Shown here: piece by piece, positions 11,353 through 24,204 of the stretch
Layout of the letters: every line of letters starts with the position of its first letter
Numbering within the stretch: the stretch's first letter is position 1
Source of the DNA: Copromyces sp. CBS 386.78
Lineage: Eukaryota; Ascomycota; Sordariomycetes; Sordariales; Sordariaceae
Length of the DNA: 64,000 bases
Assembly (NCBI GenBank): GCA_030685235.1
Contig: MU839108.1
Location: 368,541-432,540 of the forward strand
Direction: 5' to 3'
The notes under the pieces: model-generated
The model's input: the letters and a program-made list of their open reading frames with translations, nothing else
Databases searched by the model: none
Told to the model about the DNA's origin: nothing
Program-made: the position numbers and the translations under genes

Positions 11353-14300
11353 TTACCTCCCTACAAAAGAAGCTCACAAAGCTTCAAACGATCTATCTAG
11401 TATATATATATAAAATAATAGAATTTTACTTCAATCCCTATCTTCCAACTCTTTAATCTGTAACTCAACGTCTATAATCCGTAACCGAATATAGTCGTTA
11501 CCTTACTAATAGGTTCCAACCTCCAATCGTACTTCCACATTCCTTATCGAAAGCCGCTTTCCTTACTAAACCTCTGCTAACCTCCCAAATACCTTATAGA
11601 AGAACTCGTCCATTTTTCTTAAATCCTCCTCGGACAAGGGCTCGAACTCCCGGCTCACTAACTCGACTATAGCTTCCCATACCTTACGGCCTACCGTAAT
11701 ATCCGTTACGGCGGCATTAATTTACTCCTTCAAATCGGTAATACGTTTAGAACGTTTTGGGAATAAAGCTAAAGACAACGCCGTATAGCGTATTTAGGGT
11801 ACGGGCGGCGCCGTATAATATATTTAGGGTATAGGCGACGCCGTATAGTATATTTAGAGTACTAAAACCCTCTACTTTAAGGCTAGGGTCCGTTCTTAAA
11901 GTATAATTTTAATTTCTAATTAACTTTAAATTACTAATAAAATAAAGGTATTTAAATAATCGTAATAAAACGTAATAATAGAGTCCCTTACTCCTTTAAC
12001 GTTATTAAAGGGTTCGTTAATAAGATTATAATACTTCTACTTTATAATATAGAACTAATAACGGTTGCCTCCTCGTTAAAAATAATTTAAAAACTTATTA
12101 AACTCCCACTCCGCCACCTCTTCGTAATTATCTATTCTAACTATAACTTTACCTTCGTTAGCTCGTACATCGCCTTATAAATCTACTTAACTAAGGAAAC
12201 CTTTACAATAAAATTTTATTATAGAAACGTAAAATATTAACGAACATTTTATATTAGTAGGTAAAATTAATTTAATATTATAAAATCGCGCCTAATCTAC
12301 CTTGAAAGGGCCTTCCTATCGTAGGGATAATTTATTATATAACTTGCTATTATTAAAATTAATCGTATTAAGTAAAACGAAATTACTAGCGCAATATTTT
12401 AATATATTAAACCGATTTTCGTTAGCGTTAACCTCGTACTAATCTTATACCTTCTTTATAGAAATACGTATATAATCCTAAATAGCTTCGAAATAAATGA
12501 ATAATTCGCTAACCTTTATATATTCCTTCTATTATACTAGCGAAAAACCTTCTAATAATACGACCGCTATAAGTTTAATGCCTATATAGAGGTAGAAATT
12601 ATAATTAATAAAGAAGGGGGTTACGCCTGTAATTAATAATACTATATTATTTCTTACAAATTCCGCTAGTAATAACTATCGTATTTAATCTATTTATACC
12701 CAATTAATGAAAATATATAAATATTATTCTATCTTTATATTAATATATTCTATTTAAGTATTAATCTATAAGTAGAAAGCGGAACTTAATAGTTTCTTAA
12801 TAGCTAAACGTTTATAAATCGTAAATTAGAATAAAGATATAAATTAAGTGCCGCAATTAGAAACGATAATATTAAATAGATTGAAAAAGGTATAAATATA
12901 GTTAATAAAATAATCCGCTAATTCTTCTACTTCTATAGTAATAGTCGGGATATAGTAACGTATTTTCGTTAAACGGTCTATGATAATAATAATATACTTA
13001 AATTTCTAATTTAAATAAAGGCTTTCTAGTAAAGGGGAAATATAATCGACCGATATATTAATTTATAATACGTAAACCGCTAGTATAGGTTTAAAGTAAC
13101 TTACTTTAATTCGTTATAATACCTTCGTCTTAAAGTATATTAAATAACCTTTATAATAGGCTTTAATAGCCTCCGCTATATTTAACCAATACTAATATTC
13201 GTTTATTTATACCTATATTTTATCCCTACTTAAATAGCTAGCTATTAGTAACGAATAAATATAGTAGATTAATAATAAATAGGTAGCGGTATTATTAAAG
13301 TCGATAAATACCCTCCCTCTATAATAAGCCTTACCTCCCGTTGTAAAATATTTAACGAAAGCGACCTTAAACTTCTTCCTAATATAAGGGCGCTATTTAA
13401 TACGACCTAAATCTATTAAATAACTAACGGCTTCCTATATTAAAATTAATTAATTATAACTTTTATTAATAATATTATCGATTAATTTATTTAATTCTTC
13501 TAAAATATTTAAGGAAAAAAAGAATACTTCTTTATCGAAATCGAAGTCGTTATTAATTATTATAGCCAATAAGGAGAGGTAACCCTCCTTAAAGCGAACG
13601 GGGTTGATAAATTTATAATTTCTTATTTTTAAGCGATAATCGTTTATATCTAGAGGTATATCTTCTAGCTTCCTACTTAATATATTAGAGCGAAAATTTC
13701 GTAATCCAGGTATATAAAGGATCGAAAAATTAAATTGTAATAGGAATTATAATTACTGTATATAACGGGGTATAAATTATTTATTTATTATAAAAGTCTT
13801 CAAATTCTTATAATCCGTAATAATATTAAAAGGTTGCTAAGCGCCTTCCAATTTTAGGCGCTACTCCTCTAAAGCTTTAACGATAATAAGGAATTTTTTA
13901 TTATAAATATTATAATTATATTCCGCTATTAAGTGCCGTACTAAGAAGTACGCAACTAGGTAGAGCTCGCCATTATCCTTATACTAGGAAAGGGTACTTC
14001 TAAAAGCCTAATTCGAAATATCGATTTTTACGACCGTTTTCTTAAACTAGTCGTAAATTCGTAAAGTTAGTCCGCTAATAAATATAGCCTTTAAAATATC
14101 GAAAGCGGATTACTATACTATAATCTATCTCTATTCTACGTCCTTTTTCGTAAAATTATATAACGGTACCGCTATTATTAAAAATCCTTTAATAAAACGA
14201 CGATAAAAGTTAATAAATCCTAAAAATTTTTATAAGAATTTCTTTAATATTAGAGGTTGCTAGTCTATAATAACTTTAATTTTCGCTAAATCTATTTCGA

Positions 14301-15850
14301 TACCGCCTAGTATAATAATTAATCTAAAATATTTAGTTTTTTTAATATAAAATTTATACTTATCGATATTAACCTATAGGCTAGCCTTCTCCAAGCGGGT
14401 AAGAATATCGTCTACGTACTTCTAGTACTCCTCCTCGTTATCCGAAAAAATAAAGATATTATTTAAATAAATGATTATATAAATATTTAAAATATTATAT
14501 AAAATATTATTAATGTAATTTTAGAATATACTAAGTATTCCCTACAAGCCGAATGGACAAACGAATAATTTAAATAAGCTAAAGCGGGTAATAAATACTA
14601 TTAATTATTTATATCCTTCTGTAACGCGAATACGGTTAAAAGCGGCGATAATATTTAACTTAATAAAAATCTTTATTTTATAAATAGTATTAAAAATTTC
14701 CTTAATTAAGGGGAACGGGTAATAACTTTTAAAAATAATATTATTAATCCTTTTATAATCTACGTAAATCCTAATACCTCTACTTAACTTTTATACCAAT
14801 AAAATTTAAGAAGCGGCCTCTAATTACGAAGGATAGATGAACCTATTATAGAAATTCTCGTCGATCTACTTTTTAATTATATTTAATTCGTTGAAATTAA
14901 ACGCCTTTAATTTTATATAAAGTGCTTATTTTCCCGGGCGGAATTCGATTTTAAAATTATAAAATCGGTAGGGGGGTAAGACTATTATATTACGAGGTCT
15001 AAAAATATTAAAGTAATTCTAATATTATTTAAGAAGCTTTTCCTTAATCTAAACGTCGGTTTTAAGCGGCTTATCGGCCTTCTTATAAAACTTAACTACA
15101 TCTTCTTCCGTAATACTAGCAGCGAACTTAATAGCCTTATAACGTTTAAAATCCTCGTTTACATTACCGTTGAAGTAAATATATTTAACGATCTTTATTA
15201 TTCGGATAGCAACTTTAAATCCCTTACCGGCGTAAGCGTTAATCTACAAATAATAACGCTTACCTAGCAATTTCTTATATTTAGCACTATTACTATCCTA
15301 AATTTCTTACTCTATTTCTAGGGTAAAATTCGCTAAACCGCTAAGTAAGTTATAATTGTAATCGTACTTATTGTACTTAATTCCTATCCTTACCCCTCTA
15401 TTAATAACGCTTTTATTATTTCTATATTTTTTAAATTCTAAGGCGCCCCCTTCTACCTCTTTAGCCCGGGCCTCCTCTTCCGCTTTAACTTCTTCTAAAA
15501 TCTTATAAAATTTTATGTATAAAGTATAAAATACCCGTAAATAATACTTTTCGTACAATTAATTAAAATTGGCGGCTATTATATTTTTAATATTTACGGG
15601 GTTAATTAATTCGTTCGAAAAATACGTTTTACGTACTATAATATAGTAGTAGGGGTCGGATCTTCGCTAGCCGGCTACGGTACGGCAAATAGTAAGCTTA
15701 ATCTACTTAGGAACTTTAGTAATAATATCCGTAATTAAGGCGGGATTTAGGGTAATATCCGCGATTAGGGCGGGATTGGGAGTAATATCGTCTTTAATAA
15801 TATCGGGAACGGGGTCCGCAATTAGGGTATTAAAGCCAACTATTTCGGTT
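11353..15850 (-). pseudogene. Gypsy B pol, RIP-inactivated
   Basis: The minus-strand frame shows a reverse transcriptase around 14400-14980, with FNRIRVTEGYK at about 14621-14655 and the active-site block reading YLNNIFIFS at about 14440-14475 (from the usual YLDDI[LF]xxS). RNase H and integrase are expected at 12-14 kb, but their motifs were not resolved. One small open frame at 15307-15558 (minus) is a surviving piece with an EEVKAEEEARAKE stretch. Stops are frequent. Confidence 0.75.
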
Positions 15851-18246
15851 ATACTTTATACAATTTTATAATAACGCGTATAAATATATTTCTAAATTTT
15901 AAGTATATATTATAAAAAGGGTAATAAGTTTACGGGAAAGTAGCAGTTTATATAGTAATTAATAAAAGTAATGGTACTATTTAACTATAATATTATAAAG
16001 TTATAAAATTTAAATTATAATATGCTTAAAATAATAAGGTAATCGTCAGCTAAATCGTAGGCCAATATAATAATCGTTTCTATATAGTAACCGATCCGCA
16101 ATTAGACTTTATAATAATAGGTAATAAAGTCCTTAAATATACCGTCTACTAAGTATAAAGCCTTTAATTTAAGGAATTTCAATAGTAGAATAGTATAGTA
16201 GGTAGTAAAACTGTAATCGATAAAAGCGAAAGCGGAATATCTACTATTAATTAAAATAATATATTTACTACGTTAATTGTACGGTCTATAAATAATTTAA
16301 ATAGAAAAGAAGATAGAATTATTATTATAATTATTTAAATTTAAATTCTTAAATTAAATTATTTCTAAATCTATTAAATTATTTACCTCCTCTTTTATTA
16401 TTATAGACGACAGCCTTTTTAAACAATTTAGTAGAGAGGTAATATATTTTCCACGCTATATTCTATAAGTTAGGCGGGAATTAGAGCGGGGAATATAGTG
16501 GGAACGGCGGGCTTACCAATAGCGATAGCGTTAATATAAACGCCGTTATTACTGTTATTACCGTAATTAGTTTAGCTTATAACGGGTTTATTACAATTAT
16601 TATTACCTCCTTTAATATAATAATTATAACGTTCGCACTCCTTTTACTCTTTAAGGATACCGGTATTAATATTATTATAATATTCGTAAGCGTAGTAGCT
16701 AATTTAAGCATAGCGCTTATAAAGTTTATTCTTTATATAATAATTAATAACTACTTTATTAATTATATAAAATAATTAAACGTTAATAATGTTTATAATG
16801 TCGAAATCTATAATAGTACTACCTTAATTAACAATATATTTAAGGGTAACGGCGTTACTAATATTAATACCGGTCTTAAAATAAATATTAATCTTATTAT
16901 ACTAGTCGTATTCCTCCAAATTAGTAGCGAACTTATAATAAAAGGTAAACTATCCATCGAAATCATTATAAGTCGGAGTATTTTATTAATAAATAATAAT
17001 ATTACGGATTTCGTTCGTAACTTTTATCTTTAAATAATATATTTTCATAGCGTTGTCGAAATTGTATTTATTAATAATAGTAATAAATTTATCCTCGAAA
17101 TCGAATTATTTAATACCTTTAAATATCTTAAGGGATTTAAAATTCTAGCGTACTTTGAAGGTGAAATCTATACGATTATACTTCGTACCGAAATATTTAA
17201 GGAAGGCTTCCACATTTGCCTACTTCTATTTTATTAAGTCTATTTCTTTAATAATAGGTATTATGTAGGGGGCTAAAATTTTAAAAGCATTACCGCCGAA
17301 GTATAAAAGGATTTAAACGAATTTATAACACTTATTTTAATCGAACTACTAAGCGTCTTAGAACTAATAAAATTAAATCTTATTTTTCTAATCCTAAAAA
17401 GCCTCAACTCTCTTAATAATAGAGGTATCCTTACCGGTATAAGCAGCGGAATCTTTATTAATACAGGACTTAAGAGTAGCTATTTCCTTATTATTAAAAT
17501 CGGGGGCGGGGATAGAAGCGGGTATAGCGATTTTATTACGAACAACTTTCTTAAGGGCCTTAATCTAGGTTTCAATAATCTTTTTAAGTTTAGTATTAAT
17601 TTCGTTAATTATAATAAAATTATTATAGAATTATTAGGCCTCCTATTAAAGATTAGTAAATTTTTATTAAAAGTTGGTAATAATACTTTTTTAATTAGCA
17701 ATCTACTAGTAGGCGGCTTCGAAGGAATCTTAAACAGCGCTAGCGAACGTATTAATTTGAATTAAATCTATATAAATTAATTAAGCGAGAGCAATAATAA
17801 TATAGGGAAAAATAATATATTAAGCGAATTTAGAAGTAGTATTAAAGATTTCCTCCGCGACTAAATTACTTAAATACTAGAAAGCGGCACCGTTGAGGGT
17901 TTTTATAACGTTTTCGAACAATTATTCGTACTTAGAGCCAACGATAGCATTAATCGTAGAAATAGCAACGTCGAAATTAATAATAAGGACCGCTATTTAA
18001 ATAATTATAATCGTTTTAATTAATACTTACTATTTTATAGCGTAAATAGTATCCGTTAGCTACCTTATAGCAATAAAAGAAAGGTTTGTCGCAGTACGAC
18101 GAAAAAGAGGTATAATCGCCGTACGACGGTTCTTAATTTTGGTCGCGGTACAATAAAATTGCGGGCTCGTCGGAAATACTTACAACGGCGGCGATAAATT
18201 TATTTTAAAGTATATGCGCGCAGCATAATAGTAAGGTACAACTAAC
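15851..18246 (-). pseudogene. Gypsy B gag region, RIP-inactivated
   Basis: AT-rich DNA upstream of pol on the minus strand, in the gag position. No zinc-knuckle or capsid motif could be read through the stops. The assignment rests on position and element length. Confidence 0.5.
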
Positions 18247-18467
18247 TATTACGGGGATAATACTATTAGGGGTATAATTAAATATATATAATTATACGAG
18301 GAAGGAAAGAAGGAGAGGAGGGAGGAGTGCGGTCTAGATATAGGGCAGGCTATACCGTGCCTAGATCCAGACTGAGGCCTACTGGTGCGTGCATGCGGTC
18401 CTATTGGCCAATGGCCAATGGACTCGACCATGCAGTACCCAGTGCCATCACAGGTAATCCTGTGATA
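18247..18467 (-). repeat. LTR of Gypsy B (high-coordinate copy)
   Basis: The left half is RIP-mutated and the right half is not; it keeps, for example, CATGCGGTCC and CCAGTGCCATCACAGG. It ends GTGATA before the duplication CCAAT. Confidence 0.9.
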
Positions 18468-18472
18468 CCAAT

Positions 18473-19368
18473 ATAATTTAACTTTTATACGTTAAGAGCG
18501 GTACTTTTCCGCTTATTCTAATAGAGTAGTTCTTTTATTATCGAATGGAATAATATACGTACGTAATTATACCGATTTATAGCCGTTACCGTTAATGTTT
18601 GTAATCGCTATAATAAGTACTTTAGTTTTTTAAACTTATTTTAATTAAGCGCGGATTTTATTAATAGTTTTAGCGTACTTATCTCTTTATTTTTGGAAAG
18701 ATTTAAAAGTATTAGTTTTAAAATTGTTAAAGGATTATTTAAATTCGTTAATCCCTTATTAGAATTCGGTATTTCGAATATTTAAACGATTAATCTTTTA
18801 ATAGGATTTGGTAAAGTCCTCTTCGGCTCTCTAAACGCGCAAGCGGGCTTCGATTATATCGTTGTAAACGAAACGGTTATAAGCGAGGGCAACGTCGTAA
18901 AATACTAGGATTAATACGAATGTAAAGGCGTAGTTTACGGTATAATATAATAGAATATAAATAGTAGGATCGTTATTGAAGTTTGTAAGTACTTTAATTA
19001 GGGTATTGTAAATTACTTAATTTTTAGGGTCGGCAGCTTAAAGGGCGCCGATAGCGGTTACTACGATAAAATTGTCAGTAATAACCCGTAGCTAGTCCGT
19101 TATTAATTACTAAATTAATGCGGATACGGTAGTTTCTTTAAATATACCGTTTTAATTAATAGGTAGGGAGAAAGAAATAAGGCTAATGCCTATATTGTAT
19201 TACTTAGTTCGAATTGTGCTATTTACGACCGAATCTTTACTTACCCCGTTCGTAAGGGGTCGAATCTTTTAATCGCGGAATACAATTTAAATAATCTTTT
19301 CTATACTAAACGTAATCTAAATCTATCTCCCTTAAACGCGCGCAGCGTAATAGTAAAGTATAATAAAC
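18473..19368 (-). pseudogene. Gypsy A gag remnant, high-coordinate side of the Gypsy B insertion
   Basis: RIP-mutated AT-rich DNA between the Gypsy B duplication and the Gypsy A LTR. On the minus strand this is where Gypsy A gag begins. No intact frame or motif is readable. Confidence 0.5.
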
Positions 19369-19578
19369 TATTACGGGGTAAGGCACTATTAGGGGTAGGG
19401 TTGGATATATATTATTGTACGAAGGAGAGGAAAGGAAGGATATGTGCGGAGGACTGGCTATATGGGCGAAAGCTCTAAAGCCAGGCCGTACGTGCATATG
19501 ACCCTACACGTGACCGTACTATGACGATAGATATGGTACGAGTGCAGGGTGGGCATGTCATAGGCTAATCCTGTGACA
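19369..19578 (-). repeat. LTR of Gypsy A (high-coordinate copy)
   Basis: 210 bp, starting TATTACGGGG and ending GTGACA next to the duplication TATCG. As in the Gypsy B copy, the outer (right) half keeps CpA and TpG while the inner half has lost them. Confidence 0.9.
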
Positions 19579-19583
19579 TATCG

Positions 19584-22500
19584 TTTTAGTATTAAATATA
19601 GTTTATAACTTCGTTTCTTTAAAAAAATTCGAAGAGGAGTAAATCTTCTAAGACTATAAAAATAATTATTTACATTCTAACCTTATAAACTCTCTAATTT
19701 ATAATGTCTACTTTCATTATAATTAATTTATATTAAAATATATCCCCCTATAGAACAATAATTTTAACGAATCCTCTTTTACTATACGGCATTCTAATTA
19801 TTCTAAGCGGAAGCCCCAAGAGGGAAATCCTTTCTACTAGTATTTTCGACTTGGCTACCTTAGCCCTAATACCTTTATTAAATTTACCGAATAGGTATAT
19901 AGTATTTAATTAAAGGGATTAGATTTAATTTATTACGATTTATATATAAAGGCTAAATTAAAGCGCTAAGTACGTAAGGAAGTTCGGGATTACTTCGAAG
20001 GACCCGGATTACGTCTCGCTATCGACTTCTTTTTATATAAGAAGGCAAAATTCGGTAGTATAGAATATTCGAACTTAATAGTAATTATAAATTGATAATT
20101 TAGGTTTATTTAAGTATATTATTTAAGTAATTAAGAAGCGGATTCTATTATTATATATTTAAAATCCCTATTTATAAGTCTATAAACGAAATACTAAATA
20201 GTATTTCGTATTATTAAATATGATAACGAAATAACGAATAGTAAAAAGATTACTACTTAGTTTTCTAATAAAGGAATTAGTATCGAGCCTTCAACGCTTT
20301 ATACGCAAATTTAAAACGGCGGCGCAAAACGCTTAAATGGTATAATTAAAATTAAGGCGGTAATAATACGTTCGGGTACGAATTTACCCTATAAATTATA
20401 GTTAGAAATTACTAAAGTAACTACGTATTTATATAACCTAACTCCTAAAGTTGAATATTATTGGAAATCCTCTAAGGAGAGATTTAAAACGCTTTATTAA
20501 TTTAAAAATAATATCGTCCTACTAGTAGATCCGTCCCCAATTATTATATACTTTAAAGTCTATAGTTGTAAAGCCTTTACCTTCTCTACAAAAGTAATAA
20601 AAGAATAGAATAAAATTATAAAATTTAAAGACTGTATATAAATTAAGTATTTAATAGGGTATTAATTAACTAATATCTACCGGATTTAAAACCTATATAT
20701 AAATACTATTATTATTATATAAAATATCGTATTTAGTAAAAACGAAGTATTTTCTAATAACGTTAAAGAAATCTATAATACTTTCAATATCTCCCTTAAA
20801 AAATTAGTTATATAACTACAAAAATTCTATTAAGCAAATACCGCGCAAATAGATCTCTTCTAGCTCAGTACTATTAAGGAAGGAATTCCTAGCCCCGTTA
20901 TCTAAGGCTTTCTAAACGAATCGAATATATTAAGGGAAGAAAAAGAATTTAGGATAAGAAATCCGCAAACGGATTTAAAGAATTTGCAAGGGTTTCTAAA
21001 GGAACCCCCATTAATATTACTAGTATAAAGGTCGTCGGATTTTTAGGATATAATTTTAAATTTAAAGGATAAAGAAAAAAGGTATTTACTAACCCTTCCT
21101 AAGAGCCTAACTATATTCCTAGTAACCGACTTCTTTTAAACTAATAAAAATTTATAGTTAACTATAGATTAATATTTTATATAAGCTATATTTTTTATAT
21201 TTGTACGAGGGAGTAAATTAATAAGTACTTAAGGAAATAAAGTCGTAGACTAAACTTTCCTAGAAGAAATAAGAAAAAGGGGGATCGAAATTGACCCCGG
21301 CTATAACCCTAAATTAAAAATAATAAAGGCATTTATATATTACTATAAGGTAAAAAGTACGTTAAAAACCCTCTATTAATCTAATTTTCTACCCCTTCCT
21401 AATAACTATAGACAATTCAATTCTTATCCCTTTAAAAAACTCTTTAAGGAAGCAAAAAAGGAATACCTAGATAAATATAAGGATTTCAAATCCTAAAAGT
21501 AGGTTAGTGCTGAAGAACCTAGAAACAACGAAATATTCGGTTCAATATAAATATATATCTATAAATTCGATTAAAATAGCCGTTTCCTTAAATATAAAGT
21601 ATATTTAATTATATATAGAGATTAATAACTTAAGGATAGTATACGAAAAACGTACGTAACGATTTTAATAATTAAATCGTTCCGTATTTTAATAACGATG
21701 GCGGCCTACTTTAACTTCGATTTAACCTAATATAATATAAAGAACGCGTTTATAAATATATTATTTAATAAGCTAATATATATAAGACCTCCCCCTAATT
21801 ATATAAGGAAAGGCTAGGTATTCTAGCTACTGCGGGCGCTATATAATCTACGGAAATTTCTTTTCCTCTAGTAGTAAGAATTTACTAGAATCCTAGTTGC
21901 TATAAATATAAATCTTCTCCCTATAGAACCTAATATCCTTATTAAGAATAACGTTTTCTTATTTTTTTACGTTAATAATATTATTATTATTTATAAGTAT
22001 AGGGACTAAGAAATCGCTACCGTTAAAGGGGTAATAATTGTTATAGAGAAGAAATATTAGTTAATTAGCGGAGATCCGTTAAAGTAGTTCCTAAGTATCG
22101 AAATTATTCGAAATTACGAAAAAAGGTTAATTTAGTTCTCTTAGCGTAAATATATTTAAAAGATCGTTAATAAAGTAAAATAAATTAAAAAACTATATAC
22201 AACCCTAATAATTAAGGAGGAATTACTCCCCTACTAAGATAACGTTATACTATACGAAATCGTTACGTACTAAATAAAAATCGGCTCTATCCTCTATATC
22301 GCCGTTACGTCGCGATTAAACGTCGCTTTCCCAGTTTCCAAATTCGTTCGGTTTAATTCTAACCCTAATTCTACTTATTACATAACAATAGATCGGGTAA
22401 TCTTCTATTTTCTTATAATTTAAAATTTCGCCTTTTAATTAGGTAATAAAGATTATTAAGACTTTTATATTATAATTAACTCTTTATTTACAAATAATTC

Positions 22501-23215
22501 CCTTAATCGTAAGAATTTACAAATATTCGTAATATAATTATTAAGTAGTACTATCGATTAGCGTACTAATAAGCAAAATACTATTATAACTTTATTAATA
22601 GAGGTTAAATTATTATCTTTAAATTAAAGTACTAAAGAGGCGATTTACGCCCGTTGCTTATTTAATAAATTTACGCTAGGTTTCCTAAATTAAGAGGGGA
22701 CTCCTATAGGGTACGATAATAAGTAAATAATCTACTTTATTATACAGGAAGGAATATAGTTCGTTACGAAGTTTAAGTATATAAACGTATATAAATATTA
22801 GCTAAAGTAAATATAAGAGAGGAAATTAATTAATATAATATACGTACTAATTAAGGAATAAATTGCTAACGGGCTTACAAAGAGCTTCCCTCCCGCAATT
22901 TATTTAATTTCGCTAGAATAATTAGGATTTATAGAATTATAATGGCTACTAATTCAACTACGGGAGTTTAGTAACGGAAATATCGTTGTAAGGCGCCCTA
23001 AAGGTATAGAGGATTTTAATAAGGAGGATACGGGTAACGAAACGGCGAATATATTTATTAATAGCTCTTACGAATAACAATTTAAAAGCTATTATAATAA
23101 GGAAGAATAATTAAGGATTATATTTAGGAATAATATTATTTCTAATTAGTTTTAGAAGGATTTTAGGGTATTTCTAAGTAGATCTAGTACGGTTTGTACG
23201 CTAGGTCTAAAGGGG
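19584..23215 (+). pseudogene. Copia copy 1 pol (integrase, reverse transcriptase, RNase H), RIP-inactivated
   Basis: Plus-strand islands appear in Copia order. Integrase: QNGGAKRLNGIIK and YLYNLTPK near 20.3-20.45 kb. Reverse transcriptase: AAYFNFDLTQYNIKNAFIN near 21.7 kb, RALYNLRK near 21.83 kb and FFYVNNIIIIYKY near 21.97 kb, where the two Asp of YVDD have become Asn. RNase H and C-terminus: STKEAIYARCLF near 22.63 kb and ANGLTKSFPPA near 22.87 kb. Gln codons mostly survive while Trp codons are lost, which fits G-to-A change on the plus strand. Confidence 0.88.
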
Positions 23216-23385
23216 TGTATTAAACGGTAGGGGATATGTACGTACATAGTTACGGGATTTCGGAAGAGCGGATCAACTACGGGATTTATACCAAATACCA
23301 GATATCGAGCCAGGTGCAGATTAGTACAACAGAACACACAATATAGCCACGTTGAACCCCCTACTTTCAGACCCATATCATCACA
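23216..23385 (+). repeat. 3' LTR of Copia copy 1
   Basis: It starts TGTATTAAACGG and ends ATCACA, followed by the duplication AGTTT. Its left 60 bp are partly RIP-mutated, and the rest is almost identical by eye to the LTR at 62085-62251. Confidence 0.92.
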
Positions 23386-23390
23386 AGTTT

Positions 23391-23774
23391 TGGGTCCACT
23401 TTCAACGTCAATAGAGGGAAACCGAGACGAGACAAGCGATATGTTGGTCATGGGAGGGTATAGCATACGAGGTTCGAGCATGGAGATCGGAGAGGAAGAA
23501 ATATGGGAGACGAGTGCCTCCCGGCGACAAAAACCATGGAAGCCAAGCAGATGAACCAACTGGGAGAGGAGACAAAGAACCGAATGAACCTGAGGGACGG
23601 ATGAGGGTTTTCAAAGGCTGTATTGCGTGTTTTGTTTCATATGTGTGATTGGAGCTTTTGGCTTTGGATACCAGTATTGCCGGAGACCAGACTGGGGAGT
23701 TAGGAGACCGGACATGGAGAGTCGAGTGATTTTGGTATATACCTACCATAGCGGGAAAATAGGGAGGCCGCGAA
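23391..23774. other. GC-balanced flank right of the retrotransposon nest; no gene recognised
   Basis: Before the Copia insertion this was continuous with the DNA at 2394. Minus-strand frames at 23152-23559 and 23408-23839 overlap the LTR or each other and show no known domain. Confidence 0.4.
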
Positions 23775-23955
23775 GCCTTGTTAAGGCAACTAGAGTTTGC
23801 ACTCAAACTAGGCTTTGCAACCGAGGAGATATCTGACATCTGATTGGTCGGATGGGTTGGTGGTTCCCAAAATCCAAATTTAAGATAGTTCTTTCCCGAA
23901 ATTCGCTGCTTCTTTCTATATCAATAAGATTATCGAAGTGCTCTATAAATCAATT

Positions 23956-24026
23956 GGGCCAGTAGCTCAATGGTTTATGTCGTCGCTTTCTTTCACGATG
24001 TCGCCAGTTCGATTCCGCTGGCGGTC
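23956..24026 (+). pseudogene. tRNA-like Pol III unit (degenerate tRNA)
   Basis: TAGCTCAATGG is a perfect A-box and AGTTCGATTCC an excellent B-box, 34 bases apart. A T7 terminator follows at 24028-24034. A five-pair anticodon-like stem (CGTCG/CGATG) closes a 10-base loop, not the usual 7. The CGCCAG/CTGGCG pairing around the B-box does not fit a standard T-arm, and the 5' end does not pair cleanly with the 3' end. I therefore read it as a tRNA-derived sequence that may still be transcribed but is not a normal tRNA. Confidence 0.5.
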
Positions 24027-24037
24027 GTTTTTTTCGA

Positions 24038-24059
24038 TCGCGCGAAAAGTTTCGCGCGA
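24038..24059. other. Perfect 10-bp hairpin directly after the tRNA-like unit
   Basis: Arms TCGCGCGAAA and TTTCGCGCGA are separated by AG. It follows the T7 tract by a few bases. Confidence 0.75.
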
Positions 24060-24090
24060 ATAGCTTCATTTCTCACATGCAAACTTCTAA

Positions 24091-24115
24091 GGTAGGTTCG
24101 AAGTTTCGAACTACC
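24091..24115. other. Hairpin inside the TIR element
   Basis: GGTAGGTTCGAA and TTCGAACTACC pair around GT with one bulged base. Confidence 0.65.
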
Positions 24116-24155
24116 CCCTATCCGCCCACTAACCCGGGCAACCACTAGAACTTCC

Positions 24156-24204
24156 AAAAGCGGCCTTCTATAAGTAGTAACCTAATAATTATAGAAGGCC
24201 TTTT
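24156..24204. other. Long hairpin inside the TIR element
   Basis: AAAAGCGGCCTTCTATAA pairs with TTATAGAAGGCCTTTT with a single bulged base and a 15-base loop. Confidence 0.7.

Larger units (their letters stand above)
11132..18467 (-). mobile_element. Gypsy B: second Ty3/Gypsy element nested in Gypsy A, RIP-mutated
   Basis: LTRs of 221 bp lie at 11132-11352 and 18247-18467. The 5-bp duplication CCAAT lies at 11127-11131 and 18468-18472. Length is 7336 bp. The LTR starts (TATCACGGGG/TATTACGGGG) and the sequence just before the high-coordinate LTR (GCGCGCAGC..AATAGTAA) match those of Gypsy A, so the two are related families. Coding is on the minus strand, in the same direction as Gypsy A. Confidence 0.93.
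4558..19578 (-). mobile_element. Gypsy A: Ty3/Gypsy LTR retrotransposon nested in Copia, RIP-mutated
   Basis: LTRs of 210 bp lie at 4558-4767 and 19369-19578. The 5-bp duplication TATCG flanks the element at 4553-4557 and 19579-19583. Without Gypsy B and its duplication the element is about 7.7 kb, normal for Ty3/Gypsy. Coding is on the minus strand: the gag region is at the high-coordinate end (split by Gypsy B), then reverse transcriptase, RNase H and integrase run toward 5 kb. The insert carries a further TIR element at 7090-7500. It lacks any open frame of useful length. Confidence 0.93.
2400..23385 (+). mobile_element. Copia-type LTR retrotransposon (copy 1), RIP-mutated, split by nested elements
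   Basis: Two direct LTRs (2400-2567 and 23216-23385) share the core GGGGATATG ... CTACTTTCA. The insertion is flanked by the perfect 5-bp duplication AGTTT at 2395-2399 and 23386-23390. Removing Gypsy A with its duplication (15,026 bp) and the TIR element with its duplication (426 bp) leaves about 5.5 kb, a normal Copia length. On the plus strand the order is Gag (from 3066), then, after the Gypsy insertion, integrase, reverse transcriptase and RNase H (19584-23215), which is the Copia order. The element is dead. Stops replace Trp and Gln codons throughout, and the catalytic YVDD of the reverse transcriptase reads YVNN. Confidence 0.93.

Noticed and set aside
2400..23385. The AT-rich block as a centromere or as a single unknown giant element
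   Set aside because: LTR pairs, target duplications and pol motifs fully explain it as nested retrotransposons.
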